A DNA stretch of 64,000 bases from Candidatus Zixiibacteriota bacterium (GTDB lineage Bacteria > Zixibacteria > MSB-5A5 > GN15 > PGXB01), in the NCBI GenBank assembly GCA_016933695.1, contig JAFGAL010000003.1, positions 1 through 64,000 on the forward strand, in the 5' to 3' direction. The position numbers and the translations under genes were made by a program. Shown here piece by piece: positions 9,729-17,908 of this stretch. The notes under the pieces are model-generated. The model ran no database searches, had not been told where the DNA came from, and saw only the letters and a program-made list of their open reading frames with translations. Within the stretch, counting starts at the first letter, position 1. Every line of letters begins with the position of its first letter.

Positions 9729-9748
9729 CTTAACCTACCTTCCAGTTC

Positions 9749-10189
9749 TTACTTGATGGTGTACACTTCGTTCATGTTCAGCGCTTCCGGCTCCTGAGCC
9801 AGCACTTCACTGTTCAGATCAGCATGAGCGGTCGCATAACCGCCGGACGGCTGTGCTTTGCCCTCTTCCGTCGTCCGAATCGGGAATTTGAAACGCTTCA
9901 GGATACCGTTGCGGAACTTGACCGTCCACATGATGCTGTCGGTCGAGCGCATCGGCGTCACGTTGGCGCCCATCGGCACGAAATCGGCATAGCCGCGCAC
10001 CTCGATCGCCTGCACCGGGCAAATCTTGACGCAGCTGTAGCACTCCCAGCACATCTCCGGTTCCTGGTTGTAGGCTTTCATCTTTCCCTTATCCAGGACC
10101 ATGAGGTCGTTGGGGCAAATGTACTGGCAAGCGGTCTTGTCCAATGCTTTGCACCCATCGCACTTATCAGGGATTACATAGCTAGGCAT
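9749..10189 (-). CDS. aprB: APS reductase, beta (ferredoxin) subunit
   Basis: This 146-residue iron-sulfur subunit passes electrons to the FAD of AprA. Two 4Fe-4S sites are visible: CDGCKALDKTACQYICP at residues 9-25 and CWECYSCVKICP at about 47-58. After them comes the typical AprB beta region (GYADFVPMGANVTPMRSTD) and a tail that wraps AprA. The extra residues between cysteines of the first cluster are normal for AprB. A strong GGAGG lies 6 bp before the ATG. It sits between sat and aprA in one operon. Confidence 0.97.
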   Translation of the reverse strand: MPSYVIPDKCDGCKALDKTACQYICPNDLMVLDKGKMKAYNQEPEMCWECYSCVKICPVQAIEVRGYADFVPMGANVTPMRSTDSIMWTVKFRNGILKRFKFPIRTTEEGKAQPSGGYATAHADLNSEVLAQEPEALNMNEVYTIK

Positions 10190-10247
10190 TTACATCCTCC
10201 TTGTGGGTCCTCAGACACAAAACCCTTGGTTTATTTTACAACTCGCT

Positions 10248-11465
10248 TTACTTCTTGGCGTCGCCGGTCGCATGACCGTGCATTTTCACTTCCACCTTCT
10301 CGTCGTCTTGCAAACTGGCATAATACTCACGCAGAATGGCCAGTACTTCCGGACGGGAAAATTCCGCCGGCACATCGCCACCTTCGGAGAGCGCCTTGCG
10401 CAGGGCGGTGCCGCTGAGGAAGAGGCGATCTTCTTTCTTATGCGGGCAGGTCTTCATGGAAGCCATGCCGCCGCACTTGTAGCACCAGAACGTCCAGTCG
10501 ATCGGGAGCATCTTACACTCGAGCGCGCCGTCCCAGAGCTTGTGGAAAATGTCCTGAGCATCGAACGGACCATAGTAGTCGCCGACACCGGCATGGTCGC
10601 GGCCGATAATCATGTGGGTGCAACCGAAATTCTGACGGAACACCGCGTGGAGAAGACCTTCACGCGGGCCGGCATACCGCATATCCAGCGGATAGCCGCC
10701 GGTCACGACCCGATTCTTGTCGAAGTAGTATTCGACGAGGGTGTTGATACATTTCACGCGAACGTCTGCCGGAATGTCGCCCGCTTTCAGTTTGCCGACC
10801 AGCTGATGAATGTACAAACCGTCGGAAACTTCAACCGCGATCTTGGCGAGATATTCGTGCGAACGGTGCATCGGGTTGCGAAGCTGAAGAGCCGCGATCG
10901 TCGTCCAGCCCTTCTCTTCGAAGATTCTCCGGCTCTCGGCCGGACGCTGATAAATACCTTTGAACTCTTCCGGAAAATAGCTTTCCGAGAGAACCTTCAC
11001 CGGACCGGCGATATTCCAGGCCTTCTGCGCCATCACCATCTTGACGCCCGGGTGTTCGGTGTCGGTGGTGGTGTAGACGTGCTTGCACTCGAATTCCTTG
11101 TCGATCTGGTACGATTCGGTCACCTTCATGGTGCCCATGATTTCCTTGGTCTCGCCGGAGATCAAACAGAGTTCCGTTCCGGGAGCGAGCTTCTCGTCGT
11201 GTGACATCGTGATCGGGATCGGCCAGAATACGCCGTTGGCCATCTTCATGTGTTCACAGACGCCTTTCCAGTCATCATGACCCATGAATCCTTCCAGCGG
11301 GGTAAAGCCTCCGATACCCAGCATGATGATGTCGCCGGTTTCGCGAGAAGACAGTTCGATTTTGGGAAGCGTTTCCGCGCGCTTCAGCTCAGCTTCGCGC
11401 TCCTTGCCCTCGAGGAGCAATATCTTGAGCTCGTCACTGCCGTGGGGGCGAATTAATTTACCCAT
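10248..11465 (-). CDS. sat: Sulfate adenylyltransferase (ATP sulfurylase)
   Basis: Sat activates sulfate with ATP to APS and pyrophosphate, the first step of sulfate respiration. The catalytic motifs [13 protein letters not shown] and [19 protein letters not shown] are present. So are a Cys-rich zinc-type insert ([16 protein letters not shown]) and the C-terminal [21 protein letters not shown]. The frame allows two starts. The ATG at 11465 gives 405 residues with AGGGA 7 bp upstream and is preferred over the ATG at 11471 (407 residues), where the spacing is too short. It is the first gene of sat-aprB-aprA. The promoter overlaps a repeated palindrome that suggests redox or nitrosative-type control. 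Confidence 0.97.
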   Translation of the reverse strand: MGKLIRPHGSDELKILLLEGKEREAELKRAETLPKIELSSRETGDIIMLGIGGFTPLEGFMGHDDWKGVCEHMKMANGVFWPIPITMSHDEKLAPGTELCLISGETKEIMGTMKVTESYQIDKEFECKHVYTTTDTEHPGVKMVMAQKAWNIAGPVKVLSESYFPEEFKGIYQRPAESRRIFEEKGWTTIAALQLRNPMHRSHEYLAKIAVEVSDGLYIHQLVGKLKAGDIPADVRVKCINTLVEYYFDKNRVVTGGYPLDMRYAGPREGLLHAVFRQNFGCTHMIIGRDHAGVGDYYGPFDAQDIFHKLWDGALECKMLPIDWTFWCYKCGGMASMKTCPHKKEDRLFLSGTALRKALSEGGDVPAEFSRPEVLAILREYYASLQDDEKVEVKMHGHATGDAKK

Positions 11466-11538
11466 TCTCATTTCCCTGCGTTTAAAATGAATTGTAACTC
11501 GTGTTCACTGTATTTTTGTACGTTAAGAAAAACAAAGC

Positions 11539-11556
11539 ATGTGACTTTTTTCACAA
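11539..11556. promoter_or_regulatory. 18-bp palindromic operator candidate, copy 1
   Basis: ATGTGAC-TTTT-TTCACAA matches the form TTGTGAA-N4-TTCACAA at 5 of 7 left-arm and 7 of 7 right-arm positions. It lies in the predicted sat 5' untranslated region. The same symmetry fits Rex and CRP/FNR-type (HcpR) sites. Confidence 0.55.
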
Positions 11557-11605
11557 GGGTTTATGTCATTTCTATCGGTCGTCATCCTTACGGATCACAG
11601 CAGAG

Positions 11606-11634
11606 AATGTAACTTTTTTCACAAGCCATGTCAA
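11606..11634 (-). promoter_or_regulatory. Predicted sat promoter
   Basis: On the minus strand, TTGACA (11634-11629), a 17-bp spacer and TACATT (11611-11606) form a sigma-70-type promoter about 140 bp before the sat start. Palindrome copies sit 5 bp upstream of the -35 and across the spacer/-10. Confidence 0.6.
11607..11624. promoter_or_regulatory. 18-bp palindromic operator candidate, copy 2
   Basis: ATGTAAC-TTTT-TTCACAA overlaps the spacer and -10 of the predicted sat promoter, a position expected for a repressor. Confidence 0.55.
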
Positions 11635-11639
11635 GCGAA

Positions 11640-11657
11640 AAGTGCGTATTTTCACAA
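11640..11657. promoter_or_regulatory. 18-bp palindromic operator candidate, copy 3
   Basis: AAGTGCG-TATT-TTCACAA has an intact right arm and a weak left arm. It sits 5 bp upstream of the sat -35. Confidence 0.4.
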
Positions 11658-12000
11658 AGAGAGTCCCTTTGCCGTCAGATAGTTGATAAAATCCGTTTTA
11701 TATTATAGAGTTACGTTTTGGACCTTCAGGATGGAAAATAGACCGGCGAATGGAAGCGCCCTTTTTGCTATGGAAAATAGTCGGCAAAACCGAAAACTGG
11801 CATAATAACCGGATGCACTCATATGAGTCTTTTACTTTCACTCGGGCTGGGTAAAGTCACTCTTTTTTGCGGAGAAAGCCCTCAAAACACTGCTTTTTAT
11901 GCAATACGAGGCTTGATTAATGAAAACACGCGGAAATGGGGAAGTCTCAATTGTATGAAATGTATAAGCTTATAAAAGGCATGCAATAGCGAGACGGACA

Positions 12001-12018
12001 TTGTGAAAAAAGTAACAA
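12001..12018. promoter_or_regulatory. 18-bp palindromic operator candidate, copy 4
   Basis: TTGTGAA-AAAA-GTAACAA has an intact left arm and two mismatches in the right arm. It ends 7 bp before the -35 of the qmoC promoter, the same geometry as at dsrA. Confidence 0.6.
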
Positions 12019-12025
12019 AAAAATC

Positions 12026-12054
12026 TTGACAGTATCCATCCTCGATAATATTTT
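12026..12054 (+). promoter_or_regulatory. Predicted qmoC promoter
   Basis: TTGACA (12026-12031), a 17-bp spacer and TATTTT (12049-12054) lie 72 bp before the qmoC ATG. Confidence 0.6.
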
Positions 12055-12125
12055 GATAAACTAGTAAAATAATATAGATTAACGAAGACACACCAGGCGG
12101 GAACTGTTTAGAAAGGAGTGGATCC

Positions 12126-13319
12126 ATGGCGTCAGGAAAGGTTATGGAACCGGATGTCAATTTGATCCGAGACGTGAAAAAAGCCGGCGGCGACACGCTG
12201 AAACGATGCTACCAATGCGCCACCTGCTCGGTCGTGTGCAATCTGTCTCCGCAGGAAAAGCCGTTTCCCCGCAAGGAAATGCTCTGGGCCCAATGGGGGA
12301 TGACCGACAAACTCGCGGCCGATCCCGATATCTGGCTGTGTCATCAGTGCAACGATTGCAGTATCAATTGTCCGCGGGGCGCCCGACCGGGCGACGTGCT
12401 CGCGGCTATTCGCACATATATTTATAAAAAGTTTGCCTTTCCGTCATTTATGGGCAAGGCGCTGGCCAACCCGACCGCTCTGCCGTTTTTGTTTTTGGTG
12501 CCGGTTCTGATTCTGATCGCATGCATCTATTTCTCCGCACCACTCGATGCCAACGGGCAGTTCGTGTTTCTGACCGGTTCACAGATTGACTATAATCTTT
12601 TCCTGCCGCACAGCACCGTTGATGCCTTGTTTGTCTTCGGCAATATCCTGATTTTCCTGTTCGCGGCAATCGGCTTCAATAGATTCTGGAAAGGGTTGAA
12701 AGCCGGCGGCCACGACAGCCAATTGTCGTTTGTCGGCGCGTTGATCAAAACGATTGCCGAAATCATCTCCCACAAGAGTTTCAATCAATGCGACACCAAT
12801 AAATCGCGATCGATCTGGCATATGGTGTTGTTTTTCGGTTTTATCGGTTCGATGATTACCACCGGATTGGTGTTCATCCTGATTTTTATCCCGCATTATC
12901 TTCATGAATGGAAAATCTTTGACATATACATTCTGCCAATGCCGCCGATTGAGCTTCCCAGTCCGATCAAAATCATCGGCGCGCTCAGCGGAGTGGCCCT
13001 GATGGTCGGCGGCGCCATGCTGGTTATTCGTCGCTGGAGCAATCGGGATGAAGTCGGCGCCAATGGCTATGCCGATTACCTCTTCCTGTATGTGATGTTT
13101 GTCGTCGGTTTGACCGGGATGTTGTCGTGGATTTTCAGAAGCTATGTCGGGGTGCCGATGCTGGCGTACGTGACGTACTTCGTGCACATGGTGTTCGTGT
13201 ATTTTCTCCTCTGGTATATGCCGTACTCGAAATTCGCGCACATGATCTATCGCACGCTGGCTATGGTGTACGCCCGAAGTATCGACCGCCGACCGCGCAG
13301 TTTCGTTCAGGTCGGATAA
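12126..13319 (+). CDS. qmoC: Quinone-interacting membrane-bound oxidoreductase, subunit C
   Basis: QmoC links the menaquinone pool to QmoAB, which supplies APS reductase. The 397-residue protein has an HdrC-like cytoplasmic N-terminus with two Cys motifs: CYQCATCSVVC at about residues 28-38 and CHQCNDCSINCPRG at about 75-88. Then come about six membrane helices of the HdrE/NarI haem b type (about 120-380, including WHMVLFFGFIGSM and HMVFVYFLLWYMPYSKFAH with candidate haem His residues). This HdrC-HdrE fusion is diagnostic of QmoC. AAAGGAG precedes the ATG. Unusually, it is not next to qmoA-qmoB (35.7-39.3 kb) but starts the plus-strand operon divergent from sat. Confidence 0.93.
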   Translation: MASGKVMEPDVNLIRDVKKAGGDTLKRCYQCATCSVVCNLSPQEKPFPRKEMLWAQWGMTDKLAADPDIWLCHQCNDCSINCPRGARPGDVLAAIRTYIYKKFAFPSFMGKALANPTALPFLFLVPVLILIACIYFSAPLDANGQFVFLTGSQIDYNLFLPHSTVDALFVFGNILIFLFAAIGFNRFWKGLKAGGHDSQLSFVGALIKTIAEIISHKSFNQCDTNKSRSIWHMVLFFGFIGSMITTGLVFILIFIPHYLHEWKIFDIYILPMPPIELPSPIKIIGALSGVALMVGGAMLVIRRWSNRDEVGANGYADYLFLYVMFVVGLTGMLSWIFRSYVGVPMLAYVTYFVHMVFVYFLLWYMPYSKFAHMIYRTLAMVYARSIDRRPRSFVQVG

Positions 13320-13357
13320 AAAACGTCTGTCATAAACGATTTCAGGGGGACAAATTC

Positions 13358-13642
13358 GTGCGGACATTGCGCCGTCACCGGCGAATACGCCGGCAGATTG
13401 GTATCGCACTGGGGATAGCGCTGTCGATATCGCCGGTGTTCGGCGTTTCCGACATTGCCGACGGCAACACCGCGACCGACCTGTCAGGGATTGGCGGTTT
13501 TCTGGTCCGGCTGTCTGTCGAACATCAGGTTTTATATGCTCTGCTGGTTACGGGCATTATGGCGGCGCTGGGCATTATCGTGGCGGAGTTGACCGAATTG
13601 GCGCTGTCGCTGATAGGGAGGAGAGAGCGGGGTTTCCGGTAA
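13358..13642 (+). CDS. Small two-helix membrane protein, unknown
   Basis: The best start is the GTG at 13358, with AGGGGGA 7 bp upstream, giving 94 residues. The longer frame reaches back inside qmoC and is not credible. An Arg-rich N-terminus (RTLRRHRRIRRQ) precedes a first hydrophobic segment (IGIALGIALSISPVFGV) and a second one (VLYALLVTGIMAALGIIVAEL). The basic N-terminus predicts an N-in topology. It sits between qmoC and a sulfite-exporter-type gene, 38 bp after qmoC, so it is likely co-transcribed. I do not recognise the family. It may be a small accessory subunit of the neighbouring transporter. Confidence 0.6.
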   Translation: MRTLRRHRRIRRQIGIALGIALSISPVFGVSDIADGNTATDLSGIGGFLVRLSVEHQVLYALLVTGIMAALGIIVAELTELALSLIGRRERGFR

Positions 13643-13666
13643 TCAGCCAATGCCGGTCCCGATCGG

Positions 13667-14701
13667 ATGCTGACCATCCATTTACCGATAATCGGACGCG
13701 ACTTCAGCCTGACGGTGCTGGTGACGCTGGGATTCTGCGCGGGAGTGCTGGGCGGTTTTTTTGGCGTCGGCGGCGCCTGGATCGTAACACCCGCCCTGAA
13801 CATCTTCGGTATCAATATCGCGTATGCCATCGGAACCGATCTGGCGCATATTTTCGGCAAGTCGATTATTGCGACGAAAAAACACAGCCGCATGGGGAAC
13901 GTGGACTGGCGGTTGGGACTGCTGTCGGTAATCGGATCGGTCATCGGCATGGAAGCCGGACGGCGAATGGTGTTGTATCTGGAACACATCGGTCGCGTGG
14001 AGGGAGTTGTCCGCTGGGGATACATGCTGTTTTTGTTCGGGCTGGGAGTGTTCATGCTGACTGATTATATCACGAACCTGCGGCGCCGAAACCGGCCCGG
14101 GCATGTGTCGGAAGGGGAAATGTCGCATGAATCCGCCGGAACGCTGGCGCGGTTCTTGCGAAAAATCAGTCTGCCGCCGTTTCTGGCTCTGCCGACCTCG
14201 GGGATTTCGCGCATTTCGTTCTGGGTGATTTTTCTCATTTTCGGTCTGACCGGATTCTTTTCCGGGTTTATGGGCGTCGGCGGCGGTTTTATCCTGCTTC
14301 CGGCATTGATCTATTTAATCGGCTGTCCCACCACCGTGGCGGTGGGAACGTCACTGTTGAGTGTCTGCCTGATGTCGGCGTACGGTTGTTTTACCTATGC
14401 ACTGGCCGGACGGGTGGAAGTGATCGCGGCGGCAATCATGCTGGTCAGTGCCGCGGTCGGATCGCAGATCGGCGTGCTGGCGACACGATACGTGCAGGGA
14501 TACGGTATCCGCCTGCTGTTCTCGGTCATGATAATCCTGGCCGGTATCTCGGTTTCACTCAAACAGGCGTATGCCGAGTGGCAGATAACGCTCTTGGAAA
14601 CCCTGTCGGTGTACTCGGTAATGGGAGCGGCGATCTTGATAACGGCGTTTATCCTGATCCGCCTGGTGCTTGGCATCCGCAAAACCGGCATGACAGAATA
14701 A
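13667..14701 (+). CDS. TauE/SafE-family (sulfite exporter type) permease
   Basis: This 344-residue inner-membrane protein has about eight to nine helices in two homologous halves. The halves carry the family's glycine-rich motifs: GGFFGVGGAWIVTPAL near residue 28 and GFMGVGGGFILLPALIY near residue 200. Family members move sulfite, sulfoacetate or related anions. The context (qmoC upstream, YeiH-type exporter downstream, apr and dsr on either side) makes sulfite or sulfate traffic likely, but the substrate is inferred. The central soluble loop (about residues 130-165, RRRNRPGHVSEGEMSHES) is longer than in minimal TauE proteins. The start codon lacks a strong ribosome site, and translation may be coupled to the small gene 25 bp upstream. 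Confidence 0.85.
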   Translation: MLTIHLPIIGRDFSLTVLVTLGFCAGVLGGFFGVGGAWIVTPALNIFGINIAYAIGTDLAHIFGKSIIATKKHSRMGNVDWRLGLLSVIGSVIGMEAGRRMVLYLEHIGRVEGVVRWGYMLFLFGLGVFMLTDYITNLRRRNRPGHVSEGEMSHESAGTLARFLRKISLPPFLALPTSGISRISFWVIFLIFGLTGFFSGFMGVGGGFILLPALIYLIGCPTTVAVGTSLLSVCLMSAYGCFTYALAGRVEVIAAAIMLVSAAVGSQIGVLATRYVQGYGIRLLFSVMIILAGISVSLKQAYAEWQITLLETLSVYSVMGAAILITAFILIRLVLGIRKTGMTE

Positions 14702-14732
14702 ACGATGGATATATGATGAAAGGGTATATCCG

Positions 14733-15563
14733 ATGGCGGTGGTAACAATCACGCGGGGCAAACTGCAGGTGTCGTTTCAACTGGCCGACCTGATGGCGCG
14801 GCGGCTGGGGTGTGAAGTCGTCAGGCGCGAAGACGTTATCGCGCGCGCACAAGAACACGGGATCGACGAATTCACGGTGGCGCAAATTGATGAGTTGGCC
14901 AGCAAGCCGCCGCAGTTCTGGGATCGCCAGGCGGTACAACGTCGGCACTATCTGACCATATTCAAGGAGTCGCTGATGGCATTCGTTGCCGGTGGCAACG
15001 TGGTGTATCATGGCAATGTCGGGCCGTATCTGATAACCGATGTTCCGCATCGATTTCGCGTGCGACTCACCGGTTCGCTGGCGTATCGGGCCGAGATGCT
15101 GGCAAACGAATCCGCTATTGGCATGAATGCGGCCAAAGACATGATTCTGCTGGCCGATGAACGGCGCGCCCGCTGGGTAAAACTATTATGCGGAGCGGAT
15201 TTTTATTATCCTCCCAATTATGACGTGTATTTCAATCTGGATCGGGTGCGTGTCCCAACGATGGTGGACATGATCGATCGTGCGATTGCCGAGCCGGAAT
15301 TCGTTGTCGATGAGGCGGCGCAGGCAAAAATCAACGACGCCTGCCTGTGTGCGAGAGTCCGGGCCGCGCTGGTGCGGTCGATGCGGACCCGGGGTATGGA
15401 ACTGACGGTCTCGTGTCAGGACGAAAGCGGTGAAGTGCACATTTCGGGACTGGCCCCGGCGGTCGGTTTGGCGACCTGGGAGAATGATATCAGGGATGCG
15501 ATCGCGGGACTGGATGCCATCCGTTCACTGACGATCAACGATCGCGGCAAATCGGATGAATAA
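14733..15563 (+). CDS. Cytidylate-kinase-like protein with degenerate P-loop and BON-like tail
   Basis: The 276-residue protein matches the cytidylate-kinase-like family in its overall plan. It has an ITR start strand, the helix QLADLMARRLGCEVVRRED, then GNVVYHGNVGPYLI, a HRFRVRL strand and a lid-like RRARWVKLLCGADFYYP. The expected phosphate-binding loop (G-S-G-G type) reads RGKLQVSFQLA, so ATP binding may be lost or altered. The C-terminal about 70 residues (RVRAALVRSM, GEVHISGLAP, ENDIRDAIAGLDAIRSLTIND) look like a BON domain. The pattern fits a sensor or regulator rather than a nucleotide kinase. It lies between two sulfur-oxyanion exporter genes, so it may control transport. That role is an inference. 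Confidence 0.7.
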   Translation: MAVVTITRGKLQVSFQLADLMARRLGCEVVRREDVIARAQEHGIDEFTVAQIDELASKPPQFWDRQAVQRRHYLTIFKESLMAFVAGGNVVYHGNVGPYLITDVPHRFRVRLTGSLAYRAEMLANESAIGMNAAKDMILLADERRARWVKLLCGADFYYPPNYDVYFNLDRVRVPTMVDMIDRAIAEPEFVVDEAAQAKINDACLCARVRAALVRSMRTRGMELTVSCQDESGEVHISGLAPAVGLATWENDIRDAIAGLDAIRSLTINDRGKSDE

Positions 15564-15673
15564 ATTAATTGCGTTGGGCAGGTGTGGTAAAATACCATAT
15601 ACGATATATGTGTAAGTCACGGACGATGTACAATCATCCCGAAACAACCGGGACAGAACAAGTGAGATGAGAA

Positions 15674-16999
15674 ATGAGTAACAGTATCAGTTCGCTTTGG
15701 AAGAACGAAGACTGGTGGGCGGTCTGGTTCGGTTTTGCGATTTTTATCGCGGCTTTGCTGGGCTGGGTCCCTAAAATTCCAAAGGTGGGCAAATGGTCCG
15801 CCAATCCGGTGGATGCTTTTGTAATCATCAAGGACGGCATAATCACCGGCAATGTCCTGGTCCCCCTGCTGTTATTAATGATTTTTCTCGGCATCCTGAC
15901 CGCGATCGGGATACATTTCATGAAAGTGCAAAAGGTCGGCAGGTACTTAATCGGCTTCATCGTCATCTTCATTCTGGCGACAGTATCCTACTGGATCGCG
16001 CATCAAACCAATATCGAATACTGGGGACTGAGCTACGCCATGTGGGCACTGTTGGTCGGACTGCTGGTATCCAACACTATCGGTACGCCGAAATGGCTGA
16101 AAGCCGGGGCGCAGACGGAATTGTTTATCAAGACCGGGCTGGTTCTGATGGGCGCGGAGATCCTGTTCAAGAAAATTCTCACGCTGGGAATGCCGGGACT
16201 GATGGTGGCGTGGATTGTCACGCCGGTCGTGGTCATTTTCATGTATATCTTCGCGATCCGGGTTTTGAAAATGAAAAACAAGGCGTTGGCGATTATCATT
16301 GCCGCGGCGACATCGGTGTGCGGCGTTTCGGCGGCGATTGCCACGGCCGCGGCGGCCTGTGCAAAAAAAGAGGATTTGACCCTGGCGGTCGGTATGACCT
16401 TGATATTCACCGTGGCGATGATGTTTTTCATGCCACTGGGAATTCAATTTGTCGGCATGAATCCCATCCTGGGTGCGGCCTGGATGGGCGGCACGATCGA
16501 CTCCACCGGCGCGGTGGTTGCGGCGGGATCGATGCTCGGCCCCGATGCCGAAAAGGTGGCGGCGGTGGTCAAGATGATCCAGAACATCCTGATCGGCCTT
16601 TTGGCCTTTTGCGTGGCGCTTTACTGGGTCACCAAGGTCGAATGCGAAGAAGGCCATAAGCCGAACGCCATGGAAATTTGGTATCGATTTCCGAAATTCG
16701 TCATCGGTTTCGTTGGTGCGTCATTGTTGTTCTCCTTTGTGGTGGTTCCGGCCACCGGTGGCGATTTCAATGTCGTCGAAGCCAGTTATATCAATCCCGT
16801 GACCAAGACGCTTCGTGGGTGGTTCTTCTGCCTGGCGTTTGCATCAATCGGGTTGGAGTCGAACTTCCGCGATCTGGCAAGCCGCATGGAGGGGGGCAAA
16901 CCGATGGTGTTGTATGTGGTCGGTCAGACGTTTAATTTGATTTTAACCCTTGCGGTTGCCTATCTGGCCTTCATGGTATTGTTCCCGAACGCGGTATGA
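15674..16999 (+). CDS. YeiH-family putative sulfate exporter
   Basis: This 441-residue membrane protein has about 11 helices. It carries the hallmark of the YeiH/UPF0324 family: an NTIGTPKWLKAGAQTELFIK stretch, then IKTGLVLMGAEILF, AAATSVCGVSAAIATAAAA and GAAWMGGTIDSTGAVVAAG. The family is annotated as putative sulfate exporters, with direct evidence limited. Here it sits among sulfate-respiration genes, consistent with sulfur oxyanion export or exchange. Its stop codon overlaps the start of the next small gene (ATGA), so the two are translationally coupled. Confidence 0.85.
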   Translation: MSNSISSLWKNEDWWAVWFGFAIFIAALLGWVPKIPKVGKWSANPVDAFVIIKDGIITGNVLVPLLLLMIFLGILTAIGIHFMKVQKVGRYLIGFIVIFILATVSYWIAHQTNIEYWGLSYAMWALLVGLLVSNTIGTPKWLKAGAQTELFIKTGLVLMGAEILFKKILTLGMPGLMVAWIVTPVVVIFMYIFAIRVLKMKNKALAIIIAAATSVCGVSAAIATAAAACAKKEDLTLAVGMTLIFTVAMMFFMPLGIQFVGMNPILGAAWMGGTIDSTGAVVAAGSMLGPDAEKVAAVVKMIQNILIGLLAFCVALYWVTKVECEEGHKPNAMEIWYRFPKFVIGFVGASLLFSFVVVPATGGDFNVVEASYINPVTKTLRGWFFCLAFASIGLESNFRDLASRMEGGKPMVLYVVGQTFNLILTLAVAYLAFMVLFPNAV

Positions 17000-17274
17000 T
17001 GGCAGGGCGGTTGTACATGCAGACAGCGAACAGGCAATCACGCGGAAAAGACTGGATGAAATTCTTTGTCGGGCTGATGCTGTTGACCGGGATGGTGCTG
17101 TTTTTCAGCTCCGGTATCACGCCCCCAGGGATTTGCGGGGAAGTTCTGCGCCATAACCAGGCGAACAATATCGATGCCTCGCCATTGCTGTATTCTGAGT
17201 GCGACCACATGGCGGAACTCGAAGCGGGAGTGTTACGCCTGCGAGAAGAAGCCCGGGAACGGTTGGAACGATAA
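16996..17274 (+). CDS. Small single-pass membrane protein coupled to the YeiH-type exporter
   Basis: The 92-residue protein starts at an ATG overlapping the exporter stop by 4 bp. It has one hydrophobic helix (WMKFFVGLMLLTGMVLFFSS, residues 20-39). A short outer segment follows with two cysteines (PPGICGEVL and YSECDH) and then a charged amphipathic helix (ELEAGVLRLREEARERLER). Family unknown. The overlap suggests a partner subunit or regulator of the exporter. Confidence 0.65.
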   Translation: MMAGRLYMQTANRQSRGKDWMKFFVGLMLLTGMVLFFSSGITPPGICGEVLRHNQANNIDASPLLYSECDHMAELEAGVLRLREEARERLER

Positions 17275-17391
17275 AAAGTGGAAACTTATTTGCGGGAATT
17301 GTGTTGTAAAGGCAAATAAGAAAACCTATATCAACGCACGTGGCCGGGAGGGCGGTTAAGGCCGGTCCCGCACATATGAGGAGGTCCGTTT

Positions 17392-17829
17392 ATGTCGACC
17401 AAGGAAGCGCAGGAAAAAATCGTTGCCAACATGAAAAACTGGATGAAAATCGAAAACGCGTCGGTGGCGTCGACCGGCAAGGTAATCGAGAAAACCGATA
17501 ACCCGATCGTTCGGCTGGTGATGGAAATTATTCAGCGCGATTCACAGATGCATTATCGGGTGCAGGAAATGATTGCCGACAGCCTGACAACCAAAACCAT
17601 CACTTTGACCCCCGAAGAGGTTGCCGATGTGTGGGATATGATTGAAAAGCATATCGCGCTTGAAAAGAAAACGGTCGAACTGGCCGATCAGGCGCTGGCC
17701 GCTATCAAAGGCAAGAAGATGATGGTGCAGGAATACCTCCTGCAGTACCTGCTGGAGGACGAAAACAAGCACAACACCATTCTCGCCCGCCTGCAGGGTG
17801 TCAAGGACAAGATGTATCCGTACGGCTAA
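17392..17829 (+). CDS. Ferritin-like four-helix protein, unknown
   Basis: The 145-residue cytoplasmic protein is entirely helical and follows a strong GAGGAGG ribosome site. Four predicted helices carry acidic/His positions like those of ferritin-like di-iron proteins: KIEN near residue 20, RDSQMHYR near 50, IEKHIALEKKTVELA near 85-99 and LLEDENKHNTIL near 123-134. The last contains an E-x-x-x-H-type pair. Possible roles are iron storage, oxygen/peroxide defence or rubrerythrin-like chemistry in an anaerobe. None is proven, because not all canonical ExxH ligands are clear. It is the last gene of the qmoC operon, followed by a terminator. Confidence 0.65.
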   Translation: MSTKEAQEKIVANMKNWMKIENASVASTGKVIEKTDNPIVRLVMEIIQRDSQMHYRVQEMIADSLTTKTITLTPEEVADVWDMIEKHIALEKKTVELADQALAAIKGKKMMVQEYLLQYLLEDENKHNTILARLQGVKDKMYPYG

Positions 17830-17860
17830 GACCGCGACATGGATTTATCGCATAAACACG

Positions 17861-17888
17861 AACGGCCCGCACGATGCGGGCCGTTTTT
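17861..17888 (+). terminator. Terminator of the qmoC-exporter operon
   Basis: An 11-bp perfect stem (17861-17871 with 17875-17885), a 3-base loop and a T-run to 17888 lie 31 bp after the upstream stop codon. Confidence 0.9.
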
Positions 17889-17908
17889 ATCTTGCGATCC
17901 TCCGCAAA

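Larger units (their letters stand above)
11466..12125. other. 660-bp divergent regulatory region between sat and qmoC
   Basis: No gene was found here. It contains sigma-70-type promoters for both directions, four copies of an 18-bp palindrome (listed separately) and a perfect 12-bp palindrome ACTCATATGAGT at 11817-11828. The stretch 11660-11990 holds nothing else I can name. Confidence 0.7.

Noticed and set aside
13127-13642. Long 171-residue version of the small membrane protein
   Set aside because: Its first about 77 residues overlap the 3' end of qmoC out of frame and have no signal or domain. The GTG at 13358 has a good ribosome site.
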